From NCBI GenBank assembly GCA_900554545.1, contig USHW01000057.1, forward strand, positions 1-13,954: a DNA stretch of 13,954 nt. The letters run 5' to 3'. This document shows positions 1 through 6,782 of this stretch, one piece after another; positions within the stretch are counted from its first letter, which is position 1, and the number at the start of each line of letters is the position of its first letter. Made by a program: the position numbers and the translations under genes. Source of the stretch: an uncultured Prevotella sp. (GTDB lineage Bacteria > Bacteroidota > Bacteroidia > Bacteroidales > Bacteroidaceae). The notes beneath the pieces were generated by a model. It had not been told where the DNA came from. It made no database searches and saw nothing but the letters and a program-made list of their open reading frames with translations.

Positions 1-594
1 TGGCGGTTTTGGGGCACAACGCTCTGAGACTTTTAGTAGGGTTGCGGAATTGAGGCTTACGTTCTTTGCGATGAGGTTCTGTATGTCAGTCTTGCAGAAA
101 ACGCCGCACCGCGACGCTATGGGATAAGTGCGTTCAGCCTGCATGGCGAGCCTTCCAAGCTCGTCAACGCCCACGTCGAGGAGCACCGCCATCTGGTCGA
201 TGAACGCCCCGGTGCCGCCTGCGCAGTTGCCGTTCATGCGCAGGTCGGAAGCCCATCCATCACGGAAGAACACCACCTTGGCGTCCTCTCCGCCTATGTC
301 GATTAGCGAAACGGACTCCGGATGGTATTGCTGTACGGCCTTGGTGGCGGCCACCACTTCCTGGACGAACGGCAGGGAGCACTTCTCGGCGAAGCCCATG
401 CCCACCGAGCCGGTAAGCCTTACGCAGGCGTCAGCCGGGCCGCAGGCCGCCTGCAGTTCGCCAAGCATTCGCACAACCACATCGCGTGCGTTGGCGTTGT
501 GCCGCCCGTAACGGGTAAAAAGCACTTCGCCCGTATCACCGACGGCGGCCACCTTGACCGTTGTTGAGCCTATGTCGATACCTATTTTTATCAT
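1..594 (-). CDS. Acyl-CoA dehydratase activase (BadF/BadG/BcrA/BcrD-type ATPase), N-terminal part, runs off the window
   Basis: I translated this gene by hand from the minus strand: 198 codons are open from ATG at 594 to base 1 with no stop. It begins MIKIGIDIGSTTVK, the phosphate-1 loop of an ASKHA-fold ATPase. IDIGGEDAK (residues 98-106) and NCAGGTGAFID (123-133) are the second phosphate and adenosine motifs, and SRCGVFCKTDIQNL (161-174) holds cysteines of the kind that bind the [4Fe-4S] cluster. Proteins of this family use ATP to fire one electron into a 2-hydroxyacyl-CoA-type dehydratase. In Bacteroidota the closest relatives, as I recall, are long multidomain proteins, so most of the gene probably lies outside the window. 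Residues 181-198 (bases 1-54) look unlike the family, which I would expect to continue with an ADIAASIFHAV-like helix; see findings. The physiological substrate cannot be told. Confidence 0.82.
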   Translation of the reverse strand, partial: MIKIGIDIGSTTVKVAAVGDTGEVLFTRYGRHNANARDVVVRMLGELQAACGPADACVRLTGSVGMGFAEKCSLPFVQEVVAATKAVQQYHPESVSLIDIGGEDAKVVFFRDGWASDLRMNGNCAGGTGAFIDQMAVLLDVGVDELGRLAMQAERTYPIASRCGVFCKTDIQNLIAKNVSLNSATLLKVSERCAPKPP

Positions 595-626
595 TCCTGC
601 AATAAAAATTTCTTCTTATCAAGGTG

Positions 627-634
627 CAAAGTTA
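627..634 (-). promoter_or_regulatory. Possible -7 element of the activase gene
   Basis: On the minus strand this reads TAACTTTG, a perfect match to the Bacteroidota -7 consensus TAnnTTTG, about 33 nt before the activase ATG. No TTTG stands at the usual 17-23 bp further upstream, so only half of the promoter is visible. A separate promoter here would fit the strong gpmI terminator just upstream. Confidence 0.45.
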
Positions 635-703
635 CAAAAATGTGTCTGTTACAGGTAATCTTATACCGAGAAAAAATGTCCTAAAACACACATTAAGCAC
701 GAT

Positions 704-746
704 AAAAAAGCACGTCCGCCACGGTTTTCACAACCTTGGCGGACGT
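704..746 (-). terminator. Intrinsic terminator downstream of gpmI
   Basis: Bases 712-721 and 737-746 are perfect 10-bp complements (ACGTCCGCCA/TGGCGGACGT). After one mismatch the stem extends by GGTT/AACC (723-726, 732-735) around a 5-nt loop. Read on the minus strand, the hairpin is followed at once by GC and then six T (704-709). It lies about 87 nt past the gpmI stop and insulates gpmI from the activase gene. Confidence 0.85.
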
Positions 747-791
747 ACAGAATGTCCTTTATCGGGTATATGCGGCGGTAAAAGTCCGGCT

Positions 792-829
792 GAAACCGTA
801 TAACCTTATAACCGCATAACCTTAAAACC
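792..829 (-). repeat. 8-bp-period tandem array (GGTTATNN type) at the 3' end of gpmI
   Basis: Read on the minus strand, consecutive 8-mers GGTTTTAA, GGTTATGC, GGTTATAA, GGTTATAC and a partial GGTTTC follow the gpmI stop codon (833-835) after 3 nt. The same unit family fills the spacer at 5156-5252. No function is known to me. Confidence 0.7.
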
Positions 830-832
830 TTA

Positions 833-2356
833 TCAGATATTGTCCTCGATGAGGTTCTCGCCGGTCATGTCGGCAGGCTGCTCAAGCCCCATGATGTGGA
901 GTATTGAGGGAGCCACGTCGGCCAGGCGTCCGTTCTTCACCGTCGCACTGTTGTTGTCGGTGACGTAGATGAAGGGCACGGGGTTGAGCGAGTGCGCCGT
1001 GTTGGGCGTGCCGTCGGCGTTGATGGCGTTGTCGGCGTTGCCGTGGTCGGCTATGATTATGGCCTCGTAGCCGTTAGCCTTAGCGGCCTCAATCACGTCG
1101 TGTACGCAGTGGTCAACGGCCCATACGGCCTTGGCGATGGCGTGGTAAACGCCGGTGTGTCCCACCATGTCGCCGTTGGCGAAGTTAACCACGATGAAGT
1201 CGTACTCCTGCGTGTTGATTGCTCCCACGAGCTTGTCTTTCACCTCGTATGCGCTCATTTCGGGCTTCAGGTCGTATGTGGCTACCTTGGGCGACGGAAC
1301 GAGTATGCGGTCCTCGCCTTCGTAGGGAGCTTCGCGGCCTCCGTTGAAGAAGAACGTCACGTGGGCGTACTTCTCCGTCTCCGCCGTGTGCAGCTGTTTC
1401 TTGCCCTGCTTGCTGAGGTATTCGCCGAGAGTGTCCTCCACGTTCTCCTTGGGGAAGAGGATGTGGACGCCCTGGAACGATGCGTCATACGGCGTCATGC
1501 AGTAATACTGCAGGTCTTTTATGGTGTGCATGCCTTCCTCCGGCATGTCCTGCTGGGTCAACACCTGCGTAAGTTCCTTTGCGCGGTCGTTGCGGAAGTT
1601 GATGAATATCACCACGTCGCCCTCCTGGATGGTGCCGTCAACGGTGGAGTTGTTGATTGGCTTCACAAATTCGTCGGTCACGCCGTCGGCATAGCTCTCT
1701 TCCATTGCGCGCACCATGTCGTCGGCCTGCTTGCCCTTGCCCTCTACGAGCAGGTCGTAAGCCTCCTTCACGCGCGCCCAGCGCTTGTCGCGGTCCATGG
1801 CGTAGAAGCGGCCGATGATGCTCGCCACGTGTGCGCCGTTCTGCTTGCAAACGTCCTCAAGCTGGCGGATGAAGCCCGCGCCGCTCTTCGGGTCGGTGTC
1901 GCGTCCGTCCATGAAGCAGTGTACGTAAACGTCTTTCAGGCCGTACTCCTTGCCTATCTCTATGAGCTTGAACAGGTGGTCGAGTGACGAGTGTACGCCG
2001 CCGTCGGAAGTAAGTCCCATGAGGTGGAGCTTCTTGCCCGTCTTCTGCGCGTAGCTGTATGCGTTGACTATTTCGGGGTTCTTCAATATTGAGCCGTCCT
2101 TGCAGGCGCGGTTGATTTTCACGAGGTCCTGATAAACAATGCGTCCTGCGCCGATATTGAGGTGTCCCACCTCCGAGTTGCCCATCTGTCCGTCAGGCAG
2201 ACCTACGTCTTCGCCCGAAGCCTGCAGCTGAGAATGAGGGCTTACGGCGTTAAGATAATCAAGATAAGGAGTAGGCGTGTTGAAGATTACGTCGCCTTCA
2301 CCGTGCTTTCCGATACCCCATCCGTCGAGTATCATCAATAATGCTTTCTTTGCCAT
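833..2356 (-). CDS. gpmI: 2,3-bisphosphoglycerate-independent phosphoglycerate mutase
   Basis: This cytosolic glycolytic and gluconeogenic enzyme interconverts 3- and 2-phosphoglycerate using two Mn ions and a phosphoserine intermediate. The 507-residue length is normal for the family. MAKKALLMILDGWG (D11) and GQMGNSEVGHLNIGAGR, with the phosphorylated Ser61, open the phosphatase domain. The transferase-domain motifs SDGGVHS (117-123), MDGRDTDP (149-156), GRFYAMDRDKRW (182-193) and RNDR (255-258) follow. The C-terminal metal ligands lie in NGDMVGH (394-400), ADHGNAD (436-442) and H455. I chose the ATG at 2356: the open frame extends 31 codons further upstream, but that stretch is hydrophobic, unlike the family, and overlaps the promoter at 2384-2414. 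The leader is about 24 nt and has no Shine-Dalgarno sequence. It is probably transcribed alone, with its own promoter and terminator. Confidence 0.97.
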   Translation of the reverse strand: MAKKALLMILDGWGIGKHGEGDVIFNTPTPYLDYLNAVSPHSQLQASGEDVGLPDGQMGNSEVGHLNIGAGRIVYQDLVKINRACKDGSILKNPEIVNAYSYAQKTGKKLHLMGLTSDGGVHSSLDHLFKLIEIGKEYGLKDVYVHCFMDGRDTDPKSGAGFIRQLEDVCKQNGAHVASIIGRFYAMDRDKRWARVKEAYDLLVEGKGKQADDMVRAMEESYADGVTDEFVKPINNSTVDGTIQEGDVVIFINFRNDRAKELTQVLTQQDMPEEGMHTIKDLQYYCMTPYDASFQGVHILFPKENVEDTLGEYLSKQGKKQLHTAETEKYAHVTFFFNGGREAPYEGEDRILVPSPKVATYDLKPEMSAYEVKDKLVGAINTQEYDFIVVNFANGDMVGHTGVYHAIAKAVWAVDHCVHDVIEAAKANGYEAIIIADHGNADNAINADGTPNTAHSLNPVPFIYVTDNNSATVKNGRLADVAPSILHIMGLEQPADMTGENLIEDNI

Positions 2357-2383
2357 AATCTGTAAAAACTTAAAAAACTGATG

Positions 2384-2414
2384 CAAAGTTAGTGCAAGCC
2401 GAGAGAAATACAAA
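2384..2414 (-). promoter_or_regulatory. gpmI: gpmI promoter (-33 TTTG, 19-bp spacer, -7 TAACTTTG)
   Basis: On the minus strand TTTG (2411-2414) and TAACTTTG (2384-2391) are separated by exactly 19 bp, a canonical promoter for the Bacteroidota primary sigma factor. The spacer ends CTTGCAC directly before the -7 box, and TTTATT precedes the -33 box. These extra bases recur at the SpmA/SpmB-fusion and metH promoters. Predicted transcription start is about 2380. Confidence 0.85.
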
Positions 2415-2462
2415 ATAAATGGGAGATAAACGAGCAAAAAAATTATCAAAACAAAGCAACCT

Positions 2463-2581
2463 AAGACCCACCCCAGCCCTCCCGAAGGGAGGGAGCTTGA
2501 TTACCGTTGCCAATTGTATTCGACACATATTAGCAAAAGCCGGTTAAGCTCCCTCCCTTCGGGATGGCTGGGGTGGGTCTT
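2463..2581. repeat. Large inverted repeat, 36-bp arms (GGGTGGG/CCCTCCC type)
   Basis: Arms 2463-2498 and 2546-2581 are complementary with one mismatch around a 47-nt loop. Arm 1 is itself a small hairpin: CCCTCCC-GAA-GGGAGGG. Single diverged arms of the same sequence occur at 2924-2958 and 13855-13889, so it is a dispersed element. It could be a MITE remnant or a structured 3' region; no reading frame lies inside. Confidence 0.85.
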
Positions 2582-2588
2582 TAATTGG

Positions 2589-2690
2589 ATTGAGAGTTGA
2601 GAATTGTGAATGGAGAATTATGATTACCTTAGAGGTTGCTTGTTAGCGAAGGTAATCATAATTCTCCATTCACAATTCTCAACTCTCAAT
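2589..2690. repeat. Perfect 42-bp inverted repeat with an 18-nt loop
   Basis: Arm 2589-2630 and arm 2649-2690 are exact reverse complements; the loop is 2631-2648. Each arm is AT-rich and built from variants of GAGAATT (TTGAGAATTGTGAATGGAG). It begins 7 bp after the preceding inverted repeat. On either strand it would form a very stable RNA hairpin, or a cruciform. No target duplication is obvious. Confidence 0.9.
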
Positions 2691-2714
2691 TCAAAACACG
2701 GCAAATTGGATGGT

Positions 2715-2773
2715 AAAAGGCCATCTATTGCACGCTAAAAGGCCACCTTTCGCAGTGCGAAAGGTGGCCTTTT
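2715..2773. repeat. 22-bp-period AAAAGGCCACC array, cluster A, ending in an 18-bp perfect palindrome
   Basis: AAAAGGCC starts at 2715 and again at 2737, 22 bp apart. The third unit is inverted (2756-2773), so 2737-2754 and 2756-2773 are exact 18-bp complements around a single G. The hairpin has AAAA before it and TTTT at its end on both strands, so it could act as a bidirectional terminator for transcripts leaving the S46 gene. Just beyond it, GTTGGC (2782-2787) and GCCAAC (2800-2805) form a further small dyad. Confidence 0.85.
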
Positions 2774-2821
2774 GGTAACTCGTTGGCTATCAGCCGGTTG
2801 CCAACTGTAAAATTCCTGCCC

Positions 2822-2900
2822 GCTTTATCAGTCCTATCGGCCTGATAAGCCCTATTCTTTAACAAGGTGAATAGGCCAAATAAGCCTGATAAGACCAATA
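2822..2900. repeat. 9-bp-period array (CCTATCAG/ATAAGCCTG type), cluster A
   Basis: Consecutive 9-mers GCTTTATCA, GTCCTATCG, GCCTGATAA and GCCCTATTC run from 2822 to 2857. After a 13-nt break, ATAGGCCAA, ATAAGCCTG and ATAAGACCA (2871-2897) follow in the opposite sense, giving the array dyad symmetry. A related array sits at 8600-8660. Confidence 0.7.
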
Positions 2901-2923
2901 CCCACAGCCAGCAAAAGCATACC

Positions 2924-2958
2924 AAGCTTCCTCACTTCGGGAGGGTTGGGGTGGGCTC
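2924..2958. repeat. Diverged single arm of the GGGTGGG/CCCTCCC element
   Basis: The stretch begins AAGCTTCCTCACTTCGGGAG and aligns base by base with the arm at 2546-2581, with several substitutions; further GGGG(T)GG-rich sequence follows to about 3000. With this the whole 2357-3022 gap is accounted for: promoter, four repeat types and this remnant. I see no gene in it. Confidence 0.65.
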
Positions 2959-3022
2959 TCCCTCTGCTTGGGGTGGCTCGTGGGTTGCTGCTTGGTGGGT
3001 CGTAGGTTATTGTCTTGAGCCT

Positions 3023-5137
3023 TTACTTCGCGTTAATCTCCTTCAGCAGGCGGTCGGCGTGGCCCCACTTGTCCATCATGTAGAGCACGTAACGTATGTC
3101 AACGCCGATGCAGCGGGCGAGGTTCTTCTCGAAGTAGATGTCACTCGAGAGGCTGTCCCAGTTGCCGTCGAAGGCCAGGCCGATAAGCTCGCCCTTGCCG
3201 TTGAACATCGGCGAACCGCTGTTGCCGCCCGTTATGTCGTTGTTTGTCAGGAAGCAGAGCTGCATCTTGCCCGTTGTCTTGTCCTGATATTTGCCGAAGT
3301 CGGTTGCCGAAAGCAGCTCGTGCATTATCGGCTCGGCAAAATAGTCGGGCATGTTGTCGCCGTGCTTCATCTTCTCCACGATGCTCTCGGCCGTGGTGTA
3401 ATAGCCCGAGGGCGAGCCGTTCATGGTGAAGCCGCCCACACGTCCGTAGCTGAGGCGCATCGTCATGTTGGCGTCGCTGTAGTGAGGCAGGTCCTGCTCC
3501 ATCTGAAGACGTGCCGCACAGAGGTAACGCTCCTGGACGTCGATGGAATCGGATGTTTTCGCCAGTGCCTCGCGCTGCTCGCCAAGATACTCCTGAAGGC
3601 TCATGCCCAGCTGCACGCCAAGGTCTTCGTTAAAGCTCTTTTTGTTGAAATAAAGCTTCTTGCCGTTCTTCATCAGCACCGACTTCTTGTACAGATAGTT
3701 GACGTAAGCCGTGTAGTCGCCGCCGAACTTCTCGTCAACCGTCTTGTAGAACGACGGCAGGTATTCGGGAGTTACATGCTCGCGGTAGTTCTTCATAAGC
3801 GCCGCAAGCACCTCCTTGTCAAGCGCCTCGTCCCACGTGTCGCTGTTGTCCTCGAACTCTATGTACTGCTTTTCGGGCTTGCCTTCAGGCCCTTTCACCT
3901 CCATGCCGTTGCCGGCCTTGAGGGCACGGGTAACGAGTTCGCTCGTTCCGCGGAACGTCTCGCTCCAATAATAGAACGCGCGCATACGCTCGAAACGGTC
4001 GCCGTAATACTTTGCAAGGCGGTCGAAGTCAAGCTGTCCCTTGAGATACCCTGTAGTGTTCTGCCAGTGGCGCAGGCGCAGCTCGTAAGCCTGCTTCTGC
4101 TCGATGATGCCGATGGAATCGATACATTTGTTCATTCCCATCGAGTTCTTCCAGTAGTTTGCGCTCTGTGCGAACTTGGAGTCGTACTTGATGCGCACGG
4201 CTTCGTCGGCGCGCATGTGGCGCTGCATTATCTCCTGCTTCAGCCCGCGCACCTGCACACGTGTGGCATTGCCCGCGTCGCGCATCTCCCTGATGCCGTA
4301 AGACGAGAGGTAACGCTCCGTGCTTCCGGGATAACCGATTGTCATGGCGAAGTCGCCGTCCTTGTATCCCTGCAGCGATACGGGCGCCCACTTCGACGGA
4401 CGGTAGGGCACGTTGTTCTCCGAGTACTCCGCCGGGCCATTAGTCGCCGGGTCAGCGTATATGCGGAACACGCTGAAGTCACACGTCTGGCGCGGCCACA
4501 TCCAGTTGTCGGTCTCGCCGCCGAACTTGCCCATAGACTTAGGTACGGTGAAGACGAGGCGCACGTCGGGGAAAAGCCTGTACGTAGTGGCGAAATACTG
4601 GTTGCCCTCATAGTACGGGTCAATCTCCACGTGGAGCGTCTTCTCGATTTTCTTCACCGAGTCAGTCATCAGCGTTGCTATCGAATCAATCAGCTCCGAC
4701 TGCTTCTCGTAAGGCATGCTGTGTATGCCCAGCGCCTCGAGACGCGCCGTAACGTCCTGCTGTTCAACCATGAAGCTGACAAAAAGGTTCTCGTTAGGCA
4801 GCTCGTCCTTGTAGTCCTTGGCATAGAAACCGTCCTTCATGTAGTCGTGTTCCACGGTGGAATGGCTGCGGATAGCCTCGAAACCGCAGTGGTGGTTGGT
4901 AAAGACAAGGCCGTCGGGCGACACTACCACGCCCGAGCAGAAGCCTCCGAACAGCACCACCGAGCCTTTCACCGCGTCGTCGGCAGAGTAAAGGCTCTCG
5001 TAAGGAAGGCTGTATCCGTAAGCCTTCATCTGGTCATAAACCGCCTGGGGCAGGTTGTACAAGGTCCACATTCCCTCGTCGGCCTTCACCGGCAAAAGGG
5101 TAAGCAGGCCGAGAATCAATAAAGATAACTTTTTCAT
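3023..5137 (-). CDS. Secreted S46-family dipeptidyl-peptidase, DPP7-like
   Basis: This serine exopeptidase releases dipeptides from the N-termini of oligopeptides. Such enzymes feed amino acids to saccharolytic and asaccharolytic Bacteroidota from the periplasm. A clear signal peptide (residues 1-19, cleaved near PVKA-DEGMW) precedes a 685-residue mature protein, the usual length. The chymotrypsin-fold triad is visible as His83 (FTNHHCGF), Asp220 (WPRQTCDFSVFRIY) and Ser640 (TGGNSGSP). An all-helical lid occupies roughly 280-560. Asn211-Trp212 (GETDNWMW) match the N-terminus-binding residues described for the family. Eighteen residues after the catalytic Ser is Gly658 (FDGNW). By offset this is the position where DPP11 has Arg/Ser and DPP7 has Gly, so I infer preference for hydrophobic rather than acidic P1. 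No promoter is seen upstream, only an 8-bp array, so the gene may be read from the flippase side. Confidence 0.93.
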   Translation of the reverse strand: MKKLSLLILGLLTLLPVKADEGMWTLYNLPQAVYDQMKAYGYSLPYESLYSADDAVKGSVVLFGGFCSGVVVSPDGLVFTNHHCGFEAIRSHSTVEHDYMKDGFYAKDYKDELPNENLFVSFMVEQQDVTARLEALGIHSMPYEKQSELIDSIATLMTDSVKKIEKTLHVEIDPYYEGNQYFATTYRLFPDVRLVFTVPKSMGKFGGETDNWMWPRQTCDFSVFRIYADPATNGPAEYSENNVPYRPSKWAPVSLQGYKDGDFAMTIGYPGSTERYLSSYGIREMRDAGNATRVQVRGLKQEIMQRHMRADEAVRIKYDSKFAQSANYWKNSMGMNKCIDSIGIIEQKQAYELRLRHWQNTTGYLKGQLDFDRLAKYYGDRFERMRAFYYWSETFRGTSELVTRALKAGNGMEVKGPEGKPEKQYIEFEDNSDTWDEALDKEVLAALMKNYREHVTPEYLPSFYKTVDEKFGGDYTAYVNYLYKKSVLMKNGKKLYFNKKSFNEDLGVQLGMSLQEYLGEQREALAKTSDSIDVQERYLCAARLQMEQDLPHYSDANMTMRLSYGRVGGFTMNGSPSGYYTTAESIVEKMKHGDNMPDYFAEPIMHELLSATDFGKYQDKTTGKMQLCFLTNNDITGGNSGSPMFNGKGELIGLAFDGNWDSLSSDIYFEKNLARCIGVDIRYVLYMMDKWGHADRLLKEINAK

Positions 5138-5155
5138 TGTGTATTGTTTTTAGAT

Positions 5156-5252
5156 GGTTATACGGTCTTAAGGTTATACAGTTATGCGGTTTTGGGGTTA
5201 TGAAGTCGTTTTTTCAGGTTATGAGGTCTTACGGTTTTGAGGTTATGCGGTG
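5156..5252. repeat. 8-bp-period tandem array (GGTTATNN), about 11 units
   Basis: On the plus strand six consecutive 8-mers run from 5156 to 5203 (GGTTATAC, GGTCTTAA, GGTTATAC, AGTTATGC, GGTTTTGG, GGTTATGA). After a 13-nt interruption four more follow, 5217-5248. The array fills most of the 147-bp gap between the flippase and S46 genes. It matches the unit family next to the gpmI stop. Confidence 0.75.
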
Positions 5253-5273
5253 TGCATCAACGCCTTTCCTACC

Positions 5274-5297
5274 TTCTCTCCCTCTTACTTTCTCACC
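5274..5297. repeat. Degenerate 8-bp array (TTCTCACC type) spanning the flippase stop codon
   Basis: TTCTCTCC, CTCTTACT and TTCTCACC are three consecutive 8-mers. The flippase stop (5285-5287) lies inside the middle unit, so the last residues of the protein are encoded by the repeat. The orientation is opposite to the array at 6783-6814. Confidence 0.5.
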
Positions 5298-6775
5298 CTT
5301 TTCATGATTTGCCCAAGCGGAAAGTCGAGCTTGACTATCATCGCGGCGAAGAGCGCAAGCAGCACCGTGTTCGCCCCGATGGCCGCCCACGACGGCATGG
5401 AAGCGTTCGCCCAGCGCATCAATACGCAGAGAACCGCAGCCACGACGACGTACCGCGCGATTGCGAACAGCGGGTAATTGATTTTGTAGTGACGCTGTCC
5501 TACGAAGTAAGAGAGCAGCATCGACGTGGCGTAACCGGCAAATCCGGCCCACGCACATGCCATATAGCCGTAGCGCGGCACAAAGATTACGTTCACGGCG
5601 ATGAGCACCAGGCAGCCGGCTCCCGAAAACCAGGCGCCCCAGATGGTCTTGTCGATGAGCTTGTACCAGAACGACAGGTTGAAGTAAACGCCCATCATGA
5701 TTTCCGCCGCCATGACTATCGGCACTACATCGAGTCCTTCCCAGTAGTCACGCCCTATGAGATGCTTCAGTATGTCCATGTAACCCACCACCGCAAGGAA
5801 GGCCAGCAGGGTGAAGATGACAAAGTATTTCATCGCCTTGGCGTAAGTGTCGCGGTTGTCCTTGTCCTTCGACTTGCCGAAGACAAACGGCTCGTAAGCG
5901 TAGCGGAAGGCCTGCGTTATCATGGCCATAATCATCGCTATCTTGCTGGCCGCACCGTAAATGCCGAGCTGCGCGTGTGCGTCGGCACCTTTATATATAT
6001 AAGGAAAGAGGATTTTGTCTGCCGTCTGGTTCAATATCCCGGCAATGCCGAGCACCAAAATCGGCCACGAATAGCCGAGCATACGGCGCAGAAGGGCGCG
6101 GTCGAAGACGTAACGGAAGCCCGTAAGTTCTTTCAACAGCAGGAGCATCAGCATGCCGGAGCAGAACAGGTTGATGTAGAACGCATAGCCTACGCCCACC
6201 TCCGGCGAATAAATATTGCCCACAACGCCCTCTCCTCCCGTGCTTTCGTACCACGCAGGAAGCACGAGGAAGAACACAAGGTTTAGCGCGATGGACATTA
6301 TTATGTTGGCAAGTTTCAAGACGGCGAACTTCACCGGTCTCTTCTTATACCGCAGATAGGCGAACGGTATGCACTGGAACGCATCCAAGGCCACCGTCAC
6401 CGCCATCACCCATATATACGAAGGATGGTCGGCATAGCCCATGGCCGCCGATATGGGCGAAATGAACGTGAACACAAGCACTACGAACACGAGCGACGTG
6501 AAGCCTACCGACACAAGCGTGGTGGAGTAAACTTTCTGCGGGTCTTCGCCCTCCTTGTTGGCGAAGCGGAAGAAAGTTGTCTCCATTCCGTATGTCAGTA
6601 TGACAAGCAACAGCGCCGTATAAGCATACACGTTGGTAATAACGCCGTAGCCGCCGCTTGCCGCCGACAGCGTAGCCGTGTACAAAGGCACGAGCAGGTA
6701 ATTGAGAAACCTGCCCACGATGCTGCTCAAACCGTAGATTGCAGTGTCTTTAGCTAATCCCTTTAAATCTGCCAT
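5285..6775 (-). CDS. Polysaccharide/lipid-linked oligosaccharide flippase (MOP superfamily, Wzx/MurJ-like)
   Basis: This is a 496-residue integral membrane protein with about 12-14 hydrophobic segments (for example residues 12-32, 45-65, 84-108, 120-140, 150-174, 196-216, 232-250, 316-334, 346-370, 380-400, 405-425, 435-455 and 465-482). It starts LKGLAKDTAIYGLSSIVGRF, typical of the polysaccharide biosynthesis protein family. AFRYAYEPFVFG (289-300) is a hallmark of the Bacteroidota branch. Such proteins flip lipid-linked sugars across the inner membrane for surface polysaccharide or LPS. The substrate cannot be told: no glycosyltransferases or polymerase lie nearby, so this is not a capsule locus. 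The start ATG is preceded by an 8-bp array (6783-6814), not by a promoter, which suggests read-through from the upstream genes. Confidence 0.88.
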   Translation of the reverse strand: MADLKGLAKDTAIYGLSSIVGRFLNYLLVPLYTATLSAASGGYGVITNVYAYTALLLVILTYGMETTFFRFANKEGEDPQKVYSTTLVSVGFTSLVFVVLVFTFISPISAAMGYADHPSYIWVMAVTVALDAFQCIPFAYLRYKKRPVKFAVLKLANIIMSIALNLVFFLVLPAWYESTGGEGVVGNIYSPEVGVGYAFYINLFCSGMLMLLLLKELTGFRYVFDRALLRRMLGYSWPILVLGIAGILNQTADKILFPYIYKGADAHAQLGIYGAASKIAMIMAMITQAFRYAYEPFVFGKSKDKDNRDTYAKAMKYFVIFTLLAFLAVVGYMDILKHLIGRDYWEGLDVVPIVMAAEIMMGVYFNLSFWYKLIDKTIWGAWFSGAGCLVLIAVNVIFVPRYGYMACAWAGFAGYATSMLLSYFVGQRHYKINYPLFAIARYVVVAAVLCVLMRWANASMPSWAAIGANTVLLALFAAMIVKLDFPLGQIMKRVRK

Positions 6776-6782
6776 CGTCTTA

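Noticed and set aside
992..1987. 331-codon open frame opposite gpmI
   Set aside because: Same cause; the Val/Ala/His-rich translation has no motif and gpmI is unmistakable on the other strand.
2357..2449. N-terminal extension of gpmI by 31 codons, possibly a signal sequence
   Set aside because: The extension is encoded by promoter DNA (2384-2414), and family members start at MAKKALLMILDGWG.
2715..2773. CRISPR array
   Set aside because: The 22-bp units are continuous, without unique spacers, and each unit is palindromic; no cas gene is present.
2725..2925. 66-codon minus-strand frame in the S46-gpmI gap
   Set aside because: It lies entirely across the 22-bp and 9-bp repeats, and its amino-acid sequence just reflects them.
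2867..5122. 751-codon open frame on the plus strand opposite the S46 peptidase
   Set aside because: It is an antisense shadow of a GC-rich gene: the product is rich in Val, Leu, Arg and His without any domain, and the minus-strand frame has a full catalytic triad and signal peptide.
5285..6775. Capsule or O-antigen gene cluster around the flippase
   Set aside because: Neighbours are a peptidase and a SpmA/SpmB protein; there is no glycosyltransferase, polymerase or sugar-nucleotide gene.
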